Shown piece by piece: positions 50,887 through 59,172 of a stretch of DNA of 64,000 nt (position 1 is its first letter; each line of letters opens with the position of its first letter). This stretch comes from Microsaccharimonas sp964523145 (GTDB lineage Bacteria > Patescibacteriota > Saccharimonadia > Saccharimonadales > Saccharimonadaceae): the NCBI GenBank assembly GCA_964523145.1, contig CAZFYB010000002.1, positions 1-64,000 of the forward strand, in the 5' to 3' direction. Below the pieces are notes generated by a model, which saw only the letters and a list, made by a program, of their open reading frames with translations, was not told where the DNA came from and did no database searches. The position numbers were made by a program, and so were the translations under genes.

Positions 50887-50929
50887 AGCCAAAGAAATAG
50901 AGCCATTCATTGGCTCTATTTCTTTGGCT
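50887..50929. repeat. Perfect 19-bp inverted repeat overlapping the tRNA 3' end
   Basis: AGCCAAAGAAATAGAGCCA (50887-50905) and its exact complement (50911-50929) flank a 5-nt loop, TTCAT. The right arm includes the encoded CCA and discriminator of tRNA-Gln. It could be a transcript terminator or a remnant of an integration site. Confidence 0.9.
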
Positions 50930-50999
50930 GGGGATGAGGGATTCGAACCCCCGAATGCTGGTACCAGAAACCAGTGCCTTACCACTTGGCGAATCCCCA
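50925..50999 (-). tRNA. tRNA-Gln (anticodon CTG)
   Basis: On the minus strand: acceptor TGGGGAT/ATCCCCA, D-arm GCC/GGC, anticodon stem CTGGT/ACCAG with loop TT-CTG-GT, a 5-nt variable loop, T-loop TTCGAAT, discriminator G and an encoded CCA. U1-A72 and G73 fit glutamine identity. Confidence 0.95.
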
Positions 51000-51065
51000 T
51001 TACGTGAACGTACATTATTTTACCATATTTATTGGGGAAGATGACGCTTATGATACAATTACCCT

Positions 51066-51539
51066 ATGACAAATCAGAGGGGATTTACTCTTGTAGAGTT
51101 GGTGGTAGTGATTGCTGTTTTGGTCATTCTAGTGACGATCTCAGCAACGCTTTTAAGCCGCTACCAGGCGGATAGTCGTGATATCAAGCGTACGGCTAAT
51201 GTATCGGTAATCGTTGAGGCACTAGAAAAGTACTACGATGAGAGGGGCGAATATCCTAGCTGTCAGGCGATAACCGCTTCGGGCAGTACGGTTATCTCTT
51301 CTACGTTAAAAGGTATCGACCCTTCAGCATTACTCGTGCCGACTGCTGGGCCGGGGGTTACTAATTCTATACGGTGCGGTGCAACGCTCGTAGTAACTGG
51401 AGTGGAATTTATTGAATATCGGGGTGATAATAGTCCTGGCTGCACCGGCTCTGATTCTTGCCAATTTTATGTACTTCGTTACCGAAACGAGGCTTCGAAT
51501 CAAATCTTAACAATACGAAGCAGACGAGGGATCGAGTAA
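51066..51539 (+). CDS. Type IV pseudopilin-like protein, 157 aa
   Basis: The prepilin N-terminus NQRGFTLVELVVVIAVLVIL has cleavage after Gly and Glu at +5. It differs from the other pilins of the window (FTIVELLIVVVVIAILAA), so it is a separate type, more like a minor pseudopilin. The head has Cys pairs in PSCQAI/IRCGAT and GCTGSDSC. TACAAT ends 6 nt before the ATG. Confidence 0.87.
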   Translation: MTNQRGFTLVELVVVIAVLVILVTISATLLSRYQADSRDIKRTANVSVIVEALEKYYDERGEYPSCQAITASGSTVISSTLKGIDPSALLVPTAGPGVTNSIRCGATLVVTGVEFIEYRGDNSPGCTGSDSCQFYVLRYRNEASNQILTIRSRRGIE

Positions 51540-51552
51540 CAAACCGAGATGC

Positions 51553-52041
51553 TTAGCTGGTGCGAATACGGCGATAGGTAAATTTGGCGTGCGGTCGCCA
51601 GCTGCCATTACTATCGCTGTCGTACTGATAAATCATGCCATTTTTTACTTCGTGGATTAACACGAGTGCTGGGCTATAAGGCGCCAGTGTTCGATAAAAG
51701 TTGATATCCTCTTTGTTTACCACTTTACGGCCAGGGAATATTTCATTAAACTTGCGTGTCCCAATTTCGTCAAAGTAATGTGGCCGGCCTTTTGGCGGCA
51801 TATAGAGTTCAGCACCCAAACCAACTCGCGATACAACTTTTTGCACATCTGAAAATAATAATTTACTTTCGCCGTGAATATATAAGAAAAGCTGTTTTTT
51901 CTTGGTAAGAAATAGGGTTGCTTCAGAGCTGCGACCCACCGGGATACGCCGTGCAATCACCGAGTCAACCTCGGCACTGACACCAAATTCGGCCTTAATA
52001 CGACGCTCTAAAGCAAAGTCATCATATATCTGCTCATTCAT
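51553..52041 (-). CDS. Conserved hypothetical protein, 162 aa
   Basis: Unrecognised. Soluble, with an alternating strand/helix pattern: ATLFLTKKKQLFLYIHGESK, FSDVQKVVSRVGL, then a basic C-terminus (WRPHAKFTYRRIRTS) that might bind nucleic acid. TACAAT lies 7 nt before the ATG. It is divergent from the large helicase, with a short shared control region between 52042 and 52103, so a functional link is possible but unproven. Confidence 0.68.
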   Translation of the reverse strand: MNEQIYDDFALERRIKAEFGVSAEVDSVIARRIPVGRSSEATLFLTKKKQLFLYIHGESKLLFSDVQKVVSRVGLGAELYMPPKGRPHYFDEIGTRKFNEIFPGRKVVNKEDINFYRTLAPYSPALVLIHEVKNGMIYQYDSDSNGSWRPHAKFTYRRIRTS

Positions 52042-52103
52042 GTCAACTATTGTATCACTTTACGCACCATATAACCCGCCTCACCGGTGCTATACTAGAA
52101 GTA

Positions 52104-55100
52104 ATGACGTTTCAAACCCGCTATGGCAACCTAAATGCCGACCAAAAGAAGGCTGTTGATACTATTAACGGTCCGGTTATGGTTGTCGCTGGGCCTGGCA
52201 CCGGTAAAACCGAACTACTAAGTGTTCGGGTGGCAAATATTCTGAACAAAACCGATACTTTACCAGAGAATATCCTCTGTTTGACCTTTACCGATAGCGG
52301 TGCTGTGGCCATGCGTGAACGTTTGGTAGGAATCATTGGCAAAGATGCCTACAAAGTGGCAATCCATACCTTCCACAGTTTCGGCAGCGAAATCATGAGC
52401 CAGAATCGTGAGTATTTTTATAATAATGCGTTGTTCGAGCCGGCCGATGAGTTAAAGCAATACGAGGTACTTCGGGGTATTTTTGAAGAACTTGATCACA
52501 AAAATCCGCTCAGCAGTATGATGAACGGCGAATACACGCATTTATCGGATGCGAAAAAAGTAATATCTGAGTTAAAACGTACCAGTGCGCTCACCAGCGA
52601 TGAGCTTTTAGCGGTTATTCAACAAAGTGAACAAACACTTGATGTTGCAGAAAAATTACTCGTTCCTATTTTGAGCGACCGGGTCAGTAAAGCGATGACG
52701 CCAAAGCTACAGGCAGCCTACGAGGAACTTTCTACCATTGCCTCAACAACCGAGCCACTGTATGAAGTAACACCCCTCATGCTAATGATTGTCGACTCAA
52801 TGAAAGCCATGCTCCAAGACGTTGCAGAAATCCACCCAACGAAGCCCATTACCTCGTGGAAAAACCAATGGTTCGAACGAAACGATAGTAAAGAGCTAGT
52901 GTTTAAAAATCGTAATCGTTTACATAAGCTCAAGGCACTATCGTACATTTACTACGAATACTTGGCGCGCATGGAAAAAGCTGGGCTCTACGATTACGAT
53001 GACATGATTATGCAAGTGGTGCACGCCGTTGAAGTAAATGATGATTTGCGTTTTAACTTGCAAGAAAAGTACTTGTACTTAATGGTAGATGAGTTCCAAG
53101 ACACCAACCTCGCCCAGATGCGCATTTTGCATAATTTAACCGACAACCCGGTGAACGAGGGTGTGCCGAATATCCTTGTAGTTGGTGATGATGACCAAGC
53201 GGTGTATGGTTTCCAAGGTGCTGATATTAGCAACATTCTTAACTTCCGCGATACCTACCCAGGCGCCGAATTGGTAGTACTGACCGAAAATTACCGATCC
53301 GAAGCGCCAATTTTGCAGGCCTCACGAGCAGTTATTTCCCAGGGTGGTGATCGGCTTGAAGAGCGTATTCCTGAAATTAATAAACAGTTAAGTGCGCAGC
53401 GAGCAGGGAAGGGCGATGTAACCATTATCCAAGCGCCTTCAATTGACGCCGAGCGCCACTGGATAGTCAACAATATCAAAAAGCAGATCGAAAGTGGCAC
53501 TGAGCCATCATCAATTGCCGTCCTCGCCCGGCGACATGCTGATATTCAAAGTTTATTGCCGTACTTTAGCCGCTACGATATCGCCGTTCGCTATGAAAAA
53601 GAGGAAAACGCCCTTGAACAACCACCAATTATTGCGCTTGAGCAAGTCGCCCGAGTCGTCAACGCCATCGCAACCAGCAACCATGCTTTAGCAAATAGCC
53701 TCATGCCTGAATTACTGGCTCACCCCGCCTGGGGTATCGCGCCAAAAGATTTATGGAAACTCAGCCTCGATGCCTACGAATCAAAACAGCAGTGGATGAG
53801 CGTCATGGCAACAACGCCACAGTTCGAGTCAATTCATACATGGCTGGTTGAGCGAGCTGCTGAAAGTGTGACTACCGCCCTCGAACCAATGATTGATTCA
53901 CTCATCGGAAAATCTGAAACCGATGAAAGCCCGTATTTTACCTACTACTTTTCAGTTGATGAACTTACCGCTTCACCGCATCGCTACCTTGAATGTTTAG
54001 CTGCCCTTCGCACGATCCGTAGCAAATTACGGGAGCACCGGCCAGGCACCACACTGGACCTAAAAGCATTTGTTGAATGTATCGATTTATACCGCCGACT
54101 TGGCATTACCCTTAACACCACCAGTTATTCATTAGCCAGCGATGTACCGACTGTGCAGCTTTTAACTGCCCATAAATCAAAAGGGCTTGAGTTTGATACG
54201 GTGTATGTATTTAACAGTATAGATAGCGTGTGGGGGCAAACCGCGCGTAGCAGTAGCCGATCGATTAGCTACCCCGAAAACCTTCCGCTCGCGCCAACCG
54301 GTAATACCGCCGATGAGCGCCTGCGCTTGTTTTACGTTGCCATGACCCGCGCTCGTAACCAATTAATCATGACGTTTAGTGAAACGAGTGACACAAACAA
54401 AGCCTCGCTGCTTGCCGATTTCTTGTTGGCAACCGAACTTGAAACTCAAAAAACTGAAGAGTCGAATAATGAGCAACGGGTTGAAGCAGCGCAACTTGCC
54501 TGGTACGAACCTCTGGTTGAACCAACGACAGATTTACACGCGCTATTAGCTCCGCGGCTTGAAAAATACAAGCTAAGCGCTACATCATTGAACGGGTTCC
54601 TCGATATTACCCGTGGCGGCCCGCAAGAATTCTTATTAAATAATTTACTACATTTTCCGAAATCGAAATTGGCTTCAGCATCGTTTGGTACTGCTGTTCA
54701 CCGGGCTATGCAGCAGGCGCATACACATTTAAATGCCACCAAAGAACAAAAACCGCTTGAAGATATTTTACGCGATTTCGAAGTCGCCCTTGAAGCTGAA
54801 CGTTTAAGTGCAGCTGATTTCGCCACCTCATTATTGAAGGGGAGCGAACAAATACCGGCATTCATTACTTCTGGTGTATTACCTTTTAGTCTAACGCAAA
54901 AAGCCGAAGTAGGATTTGGGCACCAAGATGTGCACGTAGGCGAGGCTCGACTGACCGGTTCACTCGACATGATTGATATTGATGAAGAAAATCGCTCATT
55001 AAGTGTGACCGATTACAAAACCGGACACCCCTCACTTAAATGGGAGGGTGGGCCCGAGCATACCAAAATTAAACTCCATAAATACCGCCAGCAACTATTG

Positions 55101-55370
55101 TTTTATAAAATCCTGGTAGAACATTCACGCGAGTATGGTCGTTACACAGTAACAAATGGGCAGCTGGCATTTATTGAGCCGACCAAATCTGGCGAGAGCG
55201 TTGTACTAGGTATGCACTTCGAGCCAGAAGAAGTCGAGCGCACAAAACTGCTTATTGAGGCAGTATGGAAACATATCATCGGGCTGAACCTCCCAGACAC
55301 CAGTACTTACCCTGACACACTCAAAGGTATGCTCGCATTTGAGCAGGACCTTATTGACGGCATAGTATAA
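52104..55370 (+). CDS. UvrD/PcrA-type helicase with C-terminal PD-(D/E)xK nuclease
   Basis: 1088 aa. SF1 motifs: Walker A VAGPGTGKTELL (about 28-39), MVDEFQDTNLAQ, VGDDDQAVYGFQGAD, LTENYRS, TAHKSKGLEFDTVYVF and RLFYVAMTRAR. The last ~230 residues carry a RecB-like nuclease: FGTAVHRAMQQAH, GSLDMIDIDEEN, TDYKTG and KYRQQLLFYKIL. This combination suggests AddA/RecB-like end processing in one polypeptide. TATACT ends 7 nt before the ATG; a longer frame from 52050 would overlap that promoter and is rejected. Confidence 0.92.
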   Translation: MTFQTRYGNLNADQKKAVDTINGPVMVVAGPGTGKTELLSVRVANILNKTDTLPENILCLTFTDSGAVAMRERLVGIIGKDAYKVAIHTFHSFGSEIMSQNREYFYNNALFEPADELKQYEVLRGIFEELDHKNPLSSMMNGEYTHLSDAKKVISELKRTSALTSDELLAVIQQSEQTLDVAEKLLVPILSDRVSKAMTPKLQAAYEELSTIASTTEPLYEVTPLMLMIVDSMKAMLQDVAEIHPTKPITSWKNQWFERNDSKELVFKNRNRLHKLKALSYIYYEYLARMEKAGLYDYDDMIMQVVHAVEVNDDLRFNLQEKYLYLMVDEFQDTNLAQMRILHNLTDNPVNEGVPNILVVGDDDQAVYGFQGADISNILNFRDTYPGAELVVLTENYRSEAPILQASRAVISQGGDRLEERIPEINKQLSAQRAGKGDVTIIQAPSIDAERHWIVNNIKKQIESGTEPSSIAVLARRHADIQSLLPYFSRYDIAVRYEKEENALEQPPIIALEQVARVVNAIATSNHALANSLMPELLAHPAWGIAPKDLWKLSLDAYESKQQWMSVMATTPQFESIHTWLVERAAESVTTALEPMIDSLIGKSETDESPYFTYYFSVDELTASPHRYLECLAALRTIRSKLREHRPGTTLDLKAFVECIDLYRRLGITLNTTSYSLASDVPTVQLLTAHKSKGLEFDTVYVFNSIDSVWGQTARSSSRSISYPENLPLAPTGNTADERLRLFYVAMTRARNQLIMTFSETSDTNKASLLADFLLATELETQKTEESNNEQRVEAAQLAWYEPLVEPTTDLHALLAPRLEKYKLSATSLNGFLDITRGGPQEFLLNNLLHFPKSKLASASFGTAVHRAMQQAHTHLNATKEQKPLEDILRDFEVALEAERLSAADFATSLLKGSEQIPAFITSGVLPFSLTQKAEVGFGHQDVHVGEARLTGSLDMIDIDEENRSLSVTDYKTGHPSLKWEGGPEHTKIKLHKYRQQLLFYKILVEHSREYGRYTVTNGQLAFIEPTKSGESVVLGMHFEPEEVERTKLLIEAVWKHIIGLNLPDTSTYPDTLKGMLAFEQDLIDGIV

Positions 55371-55383
55371 AAAGTGCTATAAT
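55354..55383 (+). promoter_or_regulatory. Promoter of the 46-aa peptide transcript
   Basis: TTGACG (55354-55359), 18 bp, TATAAT (55378-55383). The -35 lies within the 3' end of the helicase gene. Confidence 0.75.
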
Positions 55384-55389
55384 AAGTAT

Positions 55390-55588
55390 GTACACAGGTT
55401 GAGCCGCTTAGGCGGCTCTCTGCATGTACCTTGACAGAGAGAGTACACCCACATCCTTCCAATACTGGAGGGGCCTTTCACCACGCCTGTAGTCATAATG
55501 CTCGCCAACGATGCCGAGCTAGCTATTGTACGTAAAAAAGGCCCCTCCTTCCACCCAACCCGCCACCGAGTTCACCTAAGGAGTGAAA
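55390..55588 (+). promoter_or_regulatory. Long structured leader with a 22-codon upstream ORF
   Basis: Contains GAGCCGC-ttag-GCGGCTC (near 55400-55418) and a 22-codon ORF (55424-55492). A perfect 12-bp inverted repeat, GGAGGGGCCTTT (55467-55478) and AAAGGCCCCTCC (55537-55548), has a left arm inside that ORF. This invites translation-coupled attenuation. The strong SD AAGGAG precedes the main ATG. Confidence 0.55.
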
Positions 55589-55792
55589 ATGGCAAATGGA
55601 GAACAGGGAATCGCCGATGCAGTTGCATCGGGTGATCCGCTGAAGGTCGCGGCGGCGCATGCCGCCTACGCGCAGTCCATGAGCAGCTCCGACCAGAAGG
55701 TCAAGCCGCTCAGTGACTTCATCAAGTAGCCCCGGCTACCAGTAGCGGACGTCCCTCGGGATGCCAAAAGGAGAAGAAGTACTCTCTCTGTC
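55433..55792. repeat. 14-bp inverted repeats flanking the 46-aa gene
   Basis: GACAGAGAGAGTAC (55433-55446) and GTACTCTCTCTGTC (55779-55792) are perfect complements 332 bp apart and enclose the leader stem and the whole peptide gene. They could pair the 5' and 3' ends of the message or be terminal repeats of a 360-bp mobile cassette. Confidence 0.8.
55589..55729 (+). CDS. 46-aa Ala/Ser-rich peptide
   Basis: Starts MANGEQGIADAVASGDPL and contains an Ala-rich amphipathic stretch (KVAAAHAAYAQSM) and a Ser/Lys C-terminus; no Cys, no signal peptide, no strong TM helix. SD TAAGGAG sits 6 nt before the ATG. The codons are markedly G/C-rich, like the other cassette genes. It could be a small regulator or a second modified-peptide precursor; no modification enzyme lies beside it. 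Unrecognised. Confidence 0.6.
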   Translation: MANGEQGIADAVASGDPLKVAAAHAAYAQSMSSSDQKVKPLSDFIK

Positions 55793-55832
55793 CGCTCATT
55801 CTTTTCATGAAACATCGTGAGCAGAATGAGCG

Positions 55833-56795
55833 ATGAATAATTTTTGGAACGAACTACCAAAACCTTTTTTTATCTTGGCTCCTATGGAGGCCGTAACTGA
55901 TGTCGTCTTTCGACATGTTGTCGCAAAAGCTGGTCGTCCTGATATCTTTTTTACCGAATTTACCAACACAGCCAGTTATTGTAGCCCAAAAGGCCTCCAC
56001 AGCACCCGCGGTCGTTTAGCATTTACCGAAGATGAGCACCCTATGGTTGCACAAATCTGGGGGAAGAACCCAGAGCATTTCCGACAGATGGCTTTAGGTA
56101 TGAAAGAGCTAGGTTTCAAGGGTATTGATATAAATATGGGCTGCCCCGACAAATCTGTCGTACACGGCGGGTCGGGGAGTGGTCTTATTCGTACCCCAGA
56201 GCTCGCTGCTGAGATTATTGCAGCAACAAAAGAATCTGGGCTACCTGTGAGCGTAAAGACCCGCCTAGGTGATGTGAGGATCGATGAATGGCGCGAATGG
56301 CTGACGCATATTTTAAAACAAGATGTCGTCAACCTGACGATTCACCTGCGCACCCGTAAAGAAATGAGCAAAGTAGAAGCGCACTTCGAACTTATTCCTG
56401 AAATCAAAGCTTTGCGTGATGAAATCGCTCCTCATACGCTTCTGACTATCAATGGCGATATTCGCGACCGACAACACGGCCTTGAGCTGGTTGAAAAGTA
56501 CGGGGTTGATGGAGTAATGATTGGGCGAGGGGTTTTTATGAATCCTTTTGCATTTGAAACAGCACCACGCGAACACAGCCGAGAAGAAATGCTTGATCTG
56601 CTAAATTATCAGCTTGACCTTTTTGATAAATATAGCGAAGAACTCGAACCTCGGAAATTTGATCCGTTGAAACGATTCTTTAAAATTTATGTACGCGATT
56701 TTCCTGGAGCATCTGAATTGCGCGAAGCATTAATGCATACAAAAAGCACTGAAGAGGTTCGTCAAATACTGTATCAACTTGACTTGCATACATAA
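55833..56795 (+). CDS. dus: tRNA-dihydrouridine synthase
   Basis: A FMN-dependent enzyme reducing tRNA uridines. The TIM-barrel starts FILAPMEAVTDVVFRHVVAK. DINMGCPDKSVVHGGSGSGL holds the catalytic Cys, PVSVKTRLG the phosphate contacts, and the terminal INGDIRDR and GVMIGRGVFMNPF close the barrel. 320 aa is normal. It converges with atpC with only 12 bp between stops. Confidence 0.93.
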   Translation: MNNFWNELPKPFFILAPMEAVTDVVFRHVVAKAGRPDIFFTEFTNTASYCSPKGLHSTRGRLAFTEDEHPMVAQIWGKNPEHFRQMALGMKELGFKGIDINMGCPDKSVVHGGSGSGLIRTPELAAEIIAATKESGLPVSVKTRLGDVRIDEWREWLTHILKQDVVNLTIHLRTRKEMSKVEAHFELIPEIKALRDEIAPHTLLTINGDIRDRQHGLELVEKYGVDGVMIGRGVFMNPFAFETAPREHSREEMLDLLNYQLDLFDKYSEELEPRKFDPLKRFFKIYVRDFPGASELREALMHTKSTEEVRQILYQLDLHT

Positions 56796-56807
56796 TAACA
56801 ATTGAAA

Positions 56808-57230
56808 TTAGCGTCGGTGGCGGCGTTGCAACTCGGCAACCCGCAAACGCACCTGGTGGCGATCGATCAACTGATGCGCTTTATCAAGATCAACTTGATT
56901 TTTAGCCTCATCACGAAGCTTCAAAGCACGATCAAGCGCAGCCTTAGATTCGGCTTCGATAATATCGTCACCATGGTCAGCTTCATCAACTAAAACTCGT
57001 ATCGATTGCGGATTGATTTCAATAATTCCACCACTAATTGCAAAATATTCCAGCTGCTCATCTTTATCGGTTTTTTTATGTCGCACCGCCAAAGCTCCCG
57101 GGGCAGCCATCGTTACCAATGGCTCGTGCCCAGGGAAAACGGCAATATCACCAGCAGAAGTAGGAGCCATAAGCTCGTATATTTCTTGGTCGATACTAAC
57201 GCCACTAAGAGTAATAAGTTGCAAGTGCAT
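56808..57230 (-). CDS. atpC: ATP synthase epsilon subunit
   Basis: The central-stalk subunit. The beta-sandwich begins LQLITLSGVSIDQEIYELMAPTSAGDIAVFPGHEPLVT. The C-terminal helical hairpin (about 88-140) is basic and could act as the inhibitory arm. 140 aa. It is the last gene of the minus-strand ATP synthase operon, starting 2 nt after the atpD stop. Confidence 0.93.
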   Translation of the reverse strand: MHLQLITLSGVSIDQEIYELMAPTSAGDIAVFPGHEPLVTMAAPGALAVRHKKTDKDEQLEYFAISGGIIEINPQSIRVLVDEADHGDDIIEAESKAALDRALKLRDEAKNQVDLDKAHQLIDRHQVRLRVAELQRRHRR

Positions 57231-57232
57231 GG

Positions 57233-58624
57233 TTATTTCTTCTTCGTTTCCTTATGAGCTTTTTCTAGTAGCGTTCCGTCAATCATATAGAACCAATCTT
57301 CAGGCTGATCATCATACTTACCATCCAAAATATCAGAAAAGTCGCGAATCGTATCTTCAAGCTTAACGTACGTACCAGGGTTTCCGGTGAACTTTTCAGC
57401 CACATGGAAAGGTTGCGACAAATATCGCTGAATACGGCGAGCACGCGCAACAGTTTGCTTTTGATCTTCAGAAAGTTCTTCCATACCAAGGATCGCAATG
57501 ATATCTTGCAGTTCTTTATATTGCTGCAAAATTCGCTGTACTTCACGCGCAACAGCGTAGTGTTTTTCGCCCACAACTTCAGGGTCAAGACTGGTTGAGC
57601 TTGAGGCCAACACGTCAACTGCAGGGTAGATACCAATCTCAGTTAAGGCACGGTTCATAACGATGGTCGCATCAAGGTGAGCGAAGGTTGTTGCCGGTGC
57701 TGGGTCAGTAAGGTCATCGGCTGGAACATACACTGCTTGTACAGAAGTAATTGAACCTTTCTTCGTTGAAGTAATACGTTCCTGCAAGCCACCCATTTCC
57801 TCTTGAAGGTTTGGCTGGTAACCCACTGCTGAAGGTAAGCGGCCAAGCAGGGCAGAAACCTCTGCACCGGCTTGAGTAAAGCGGAAAATATTGTCGATAA
57901 ACAGCAGTACGTCTTTACCTTCATCGCGAAACGCCTCAGCCATAGTAAGGCCCGAAAGCGCCACACGAAGTCGAGCTCCAGGTGGCTCGTTCATCTGGCC
58001 AAATACCAGTGAGGTTTTTTCAAGCACCCCAGCTTCTTCCATTTCGTAGTAAAGATCGTTCCCTTCACGAGTACGCTCACCGACACCGGCAAACACCGAG
58101 TTACCACTGTGGTATTTCGCAATGTTATTAATCAGCTCGGTAATAAGCACTGTTTTACCAACACCAGCTCCAGCGAATAGCCCAGCTTTACCACCTTTAA
58201 TAAGTGGCGCGATAAGGTCAACTACTTTGATACCCGTTTCGAGTACTTCTGATTTGTTCGATTGCTCCTCAAGGCTCGGTGCTTCGCGGTGAATAGGCGA
58301 GAGCTTGCCTTTTGGTGCTGGCTTGCCATCAATCGCATCACCAGTCACATTAAACATACGACCTTGAGTTTCATCACCAACTGGTACGCTAATTGGCGCA
58401 CCCGTTGCTTCAACTTCACCGCCACGGCGAAGACCATCGGTACTTGATAGGGCGATTGCTCGAACTGTCTGTTCATCAAGGTGCTGCGCAACCTCTAAAG
58501 TAATCGTTCGTCCATCTTTTTTGATAAGTAACGCATCGTAAATTGCCGGAAGCTCACCATTAGTAAACTCGACATCTATAACAACGCCAATAATTTGTAT
58601 AACTTTTCCTGTCGTGTGTGCCAT
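57233..58624 (-). CDS. atpD: ATP synthase beta subunit
   Basis: The catalytic subunit. Walker A is GAGVGKTVLITEL, followed by GVGERTREGNDLYYEM, FIDNIFRFTQAGAEVSALLG and the DELSEEDK-like EELSEDQKQTVARARRI. 463 aa. Its ATG shares a base with the stop of the unknown upstream gene, so the two are translationally coupled. Confidence 0.97.
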   Translation of the reverse strand: MAHTTGKVIQIIGVVIDVEFTNGELPAIYDALLIKKDGRTITLEVAQHLDEQTVRAIALSSTDGLRRGGEVEATGAPISVPVGDETQGRMFNVTGDAIDGKPAPKGKLSPIHREAPSLEEQSNKSEVLETGIKVVDLIAPLIKGGKAGLFAGAGVGKTVLITELINNIAKYHSGNSVFAGVGERTREGNDLYYEMEEAGVLEKTSLVFGQMNEPPGARLRVALSGLTMAEAFRDEGKDVLLFIDNIFRFTQAGAEVSALLGRLPSAVGYQPNLQEEMGGLQERITSTKKGSITSVQAVYVPADDLTDPAPATTFAHLDATIVMNRALTEIGIYPAVDVLASSSTSLDPEVVGEKHYAVAREVQRILQQYKELQDIIAILGMEELSEDQKQTVARARRIQRYLSQPFHVAEKFTGNPGTYVKLEDTIRDFSDILDGKYDDQPEDWFYMIDGTLLEKAHKETKKK

Positions 58625-59172
58625 TATTTTTCTCCTCTCAGTTGGGTTAATCTGTCGTTTGCGTATTTCTCAATTTGGTGTTTTCTGAAGTGGTAATATT
58701 CAATGAGATCTTCGGGTTTTACCGTCTCCCAGGACGGATCGCGTACCTTCTTGTCAGCGAGGAATTCATCGATGATATATCTCAGCGCTTCGTCATTTGC
58801 CGTCATCATTGTAAAAACTTCAGGCTCCTGGAGCAGAAAAAGTTTTTGCTCTTTATCAAGCTGCTCAAATAAATGAAGTTGTGGTTGAATGTGGTCACTA
58901 AAATACCACGGGTCGTCTAGGTCATAGTATTCACCCGGGATTAAACTGTTAACCAAGCCAAAGACTTCTTCGTAGGGGTGAGTCTCGTATTCAATGCCCC
59001 GTATATCTAAGTCAGCAAATATCGCGTCTTGGTATTGAACAGAGTATGGCTTTTTCCAAAAGCGAAGTTCTTGCTGCTCTTGGTGCCACGACATCGATGG
59101 TTCGTATCGATCATCGAAATAGAGAGGTGTTTCATTAAGTGCCTGTGGAGCATACTTTTCAAGGTTAGTCAT
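58624..59172 (-). CDS. Unknown acidic protein encoded between atpG and atpD
   Basis: 182 aa, soluble, acidic and rich in aromatic residues (SMSWHQEQQELRFWKKPYSV, then LDDPWYFSDHIQPQLHLFEQ), with a helical C-terminus. It matches no ATP synthase subunit I know. The ATG at 59172 overlaps the atpG end by 8 bp, and the stop overlaps the atpD start by 1 bp. It must therefore be translated with the complex, and could be an assembly or regulatory partner (inference). The longer frame to 59223 is rejected because of that coupling. Confidence 0.8.
   Translation of the reverse strand: MTNLEKYAPQALNETPLYFDDRYEPSMSWHQEQQELRFWKKPYSVQYQDAIFADLDIRGIEYETHPYEEVFGLVNSLIPGEYYDLDDPWYFSDHIQPQLHLFEQLDKEQKLFLLQEPEVFTMMTANDEALRYIIDEFLADKKVRDPSWETVKPEDLIEYYHFRKHQIEKYANDRLTQLRGEK

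Noticed and set aside
55376..55800. tmRNA or RNase P RNA at the structured small-peptide locus
   Set aside because: End pairing and an internal ORF recalled tmRNA, but there is no tRNA-like 3' end and none of the conserved RNase P blocks; the SD and ATG favour an mRNA.
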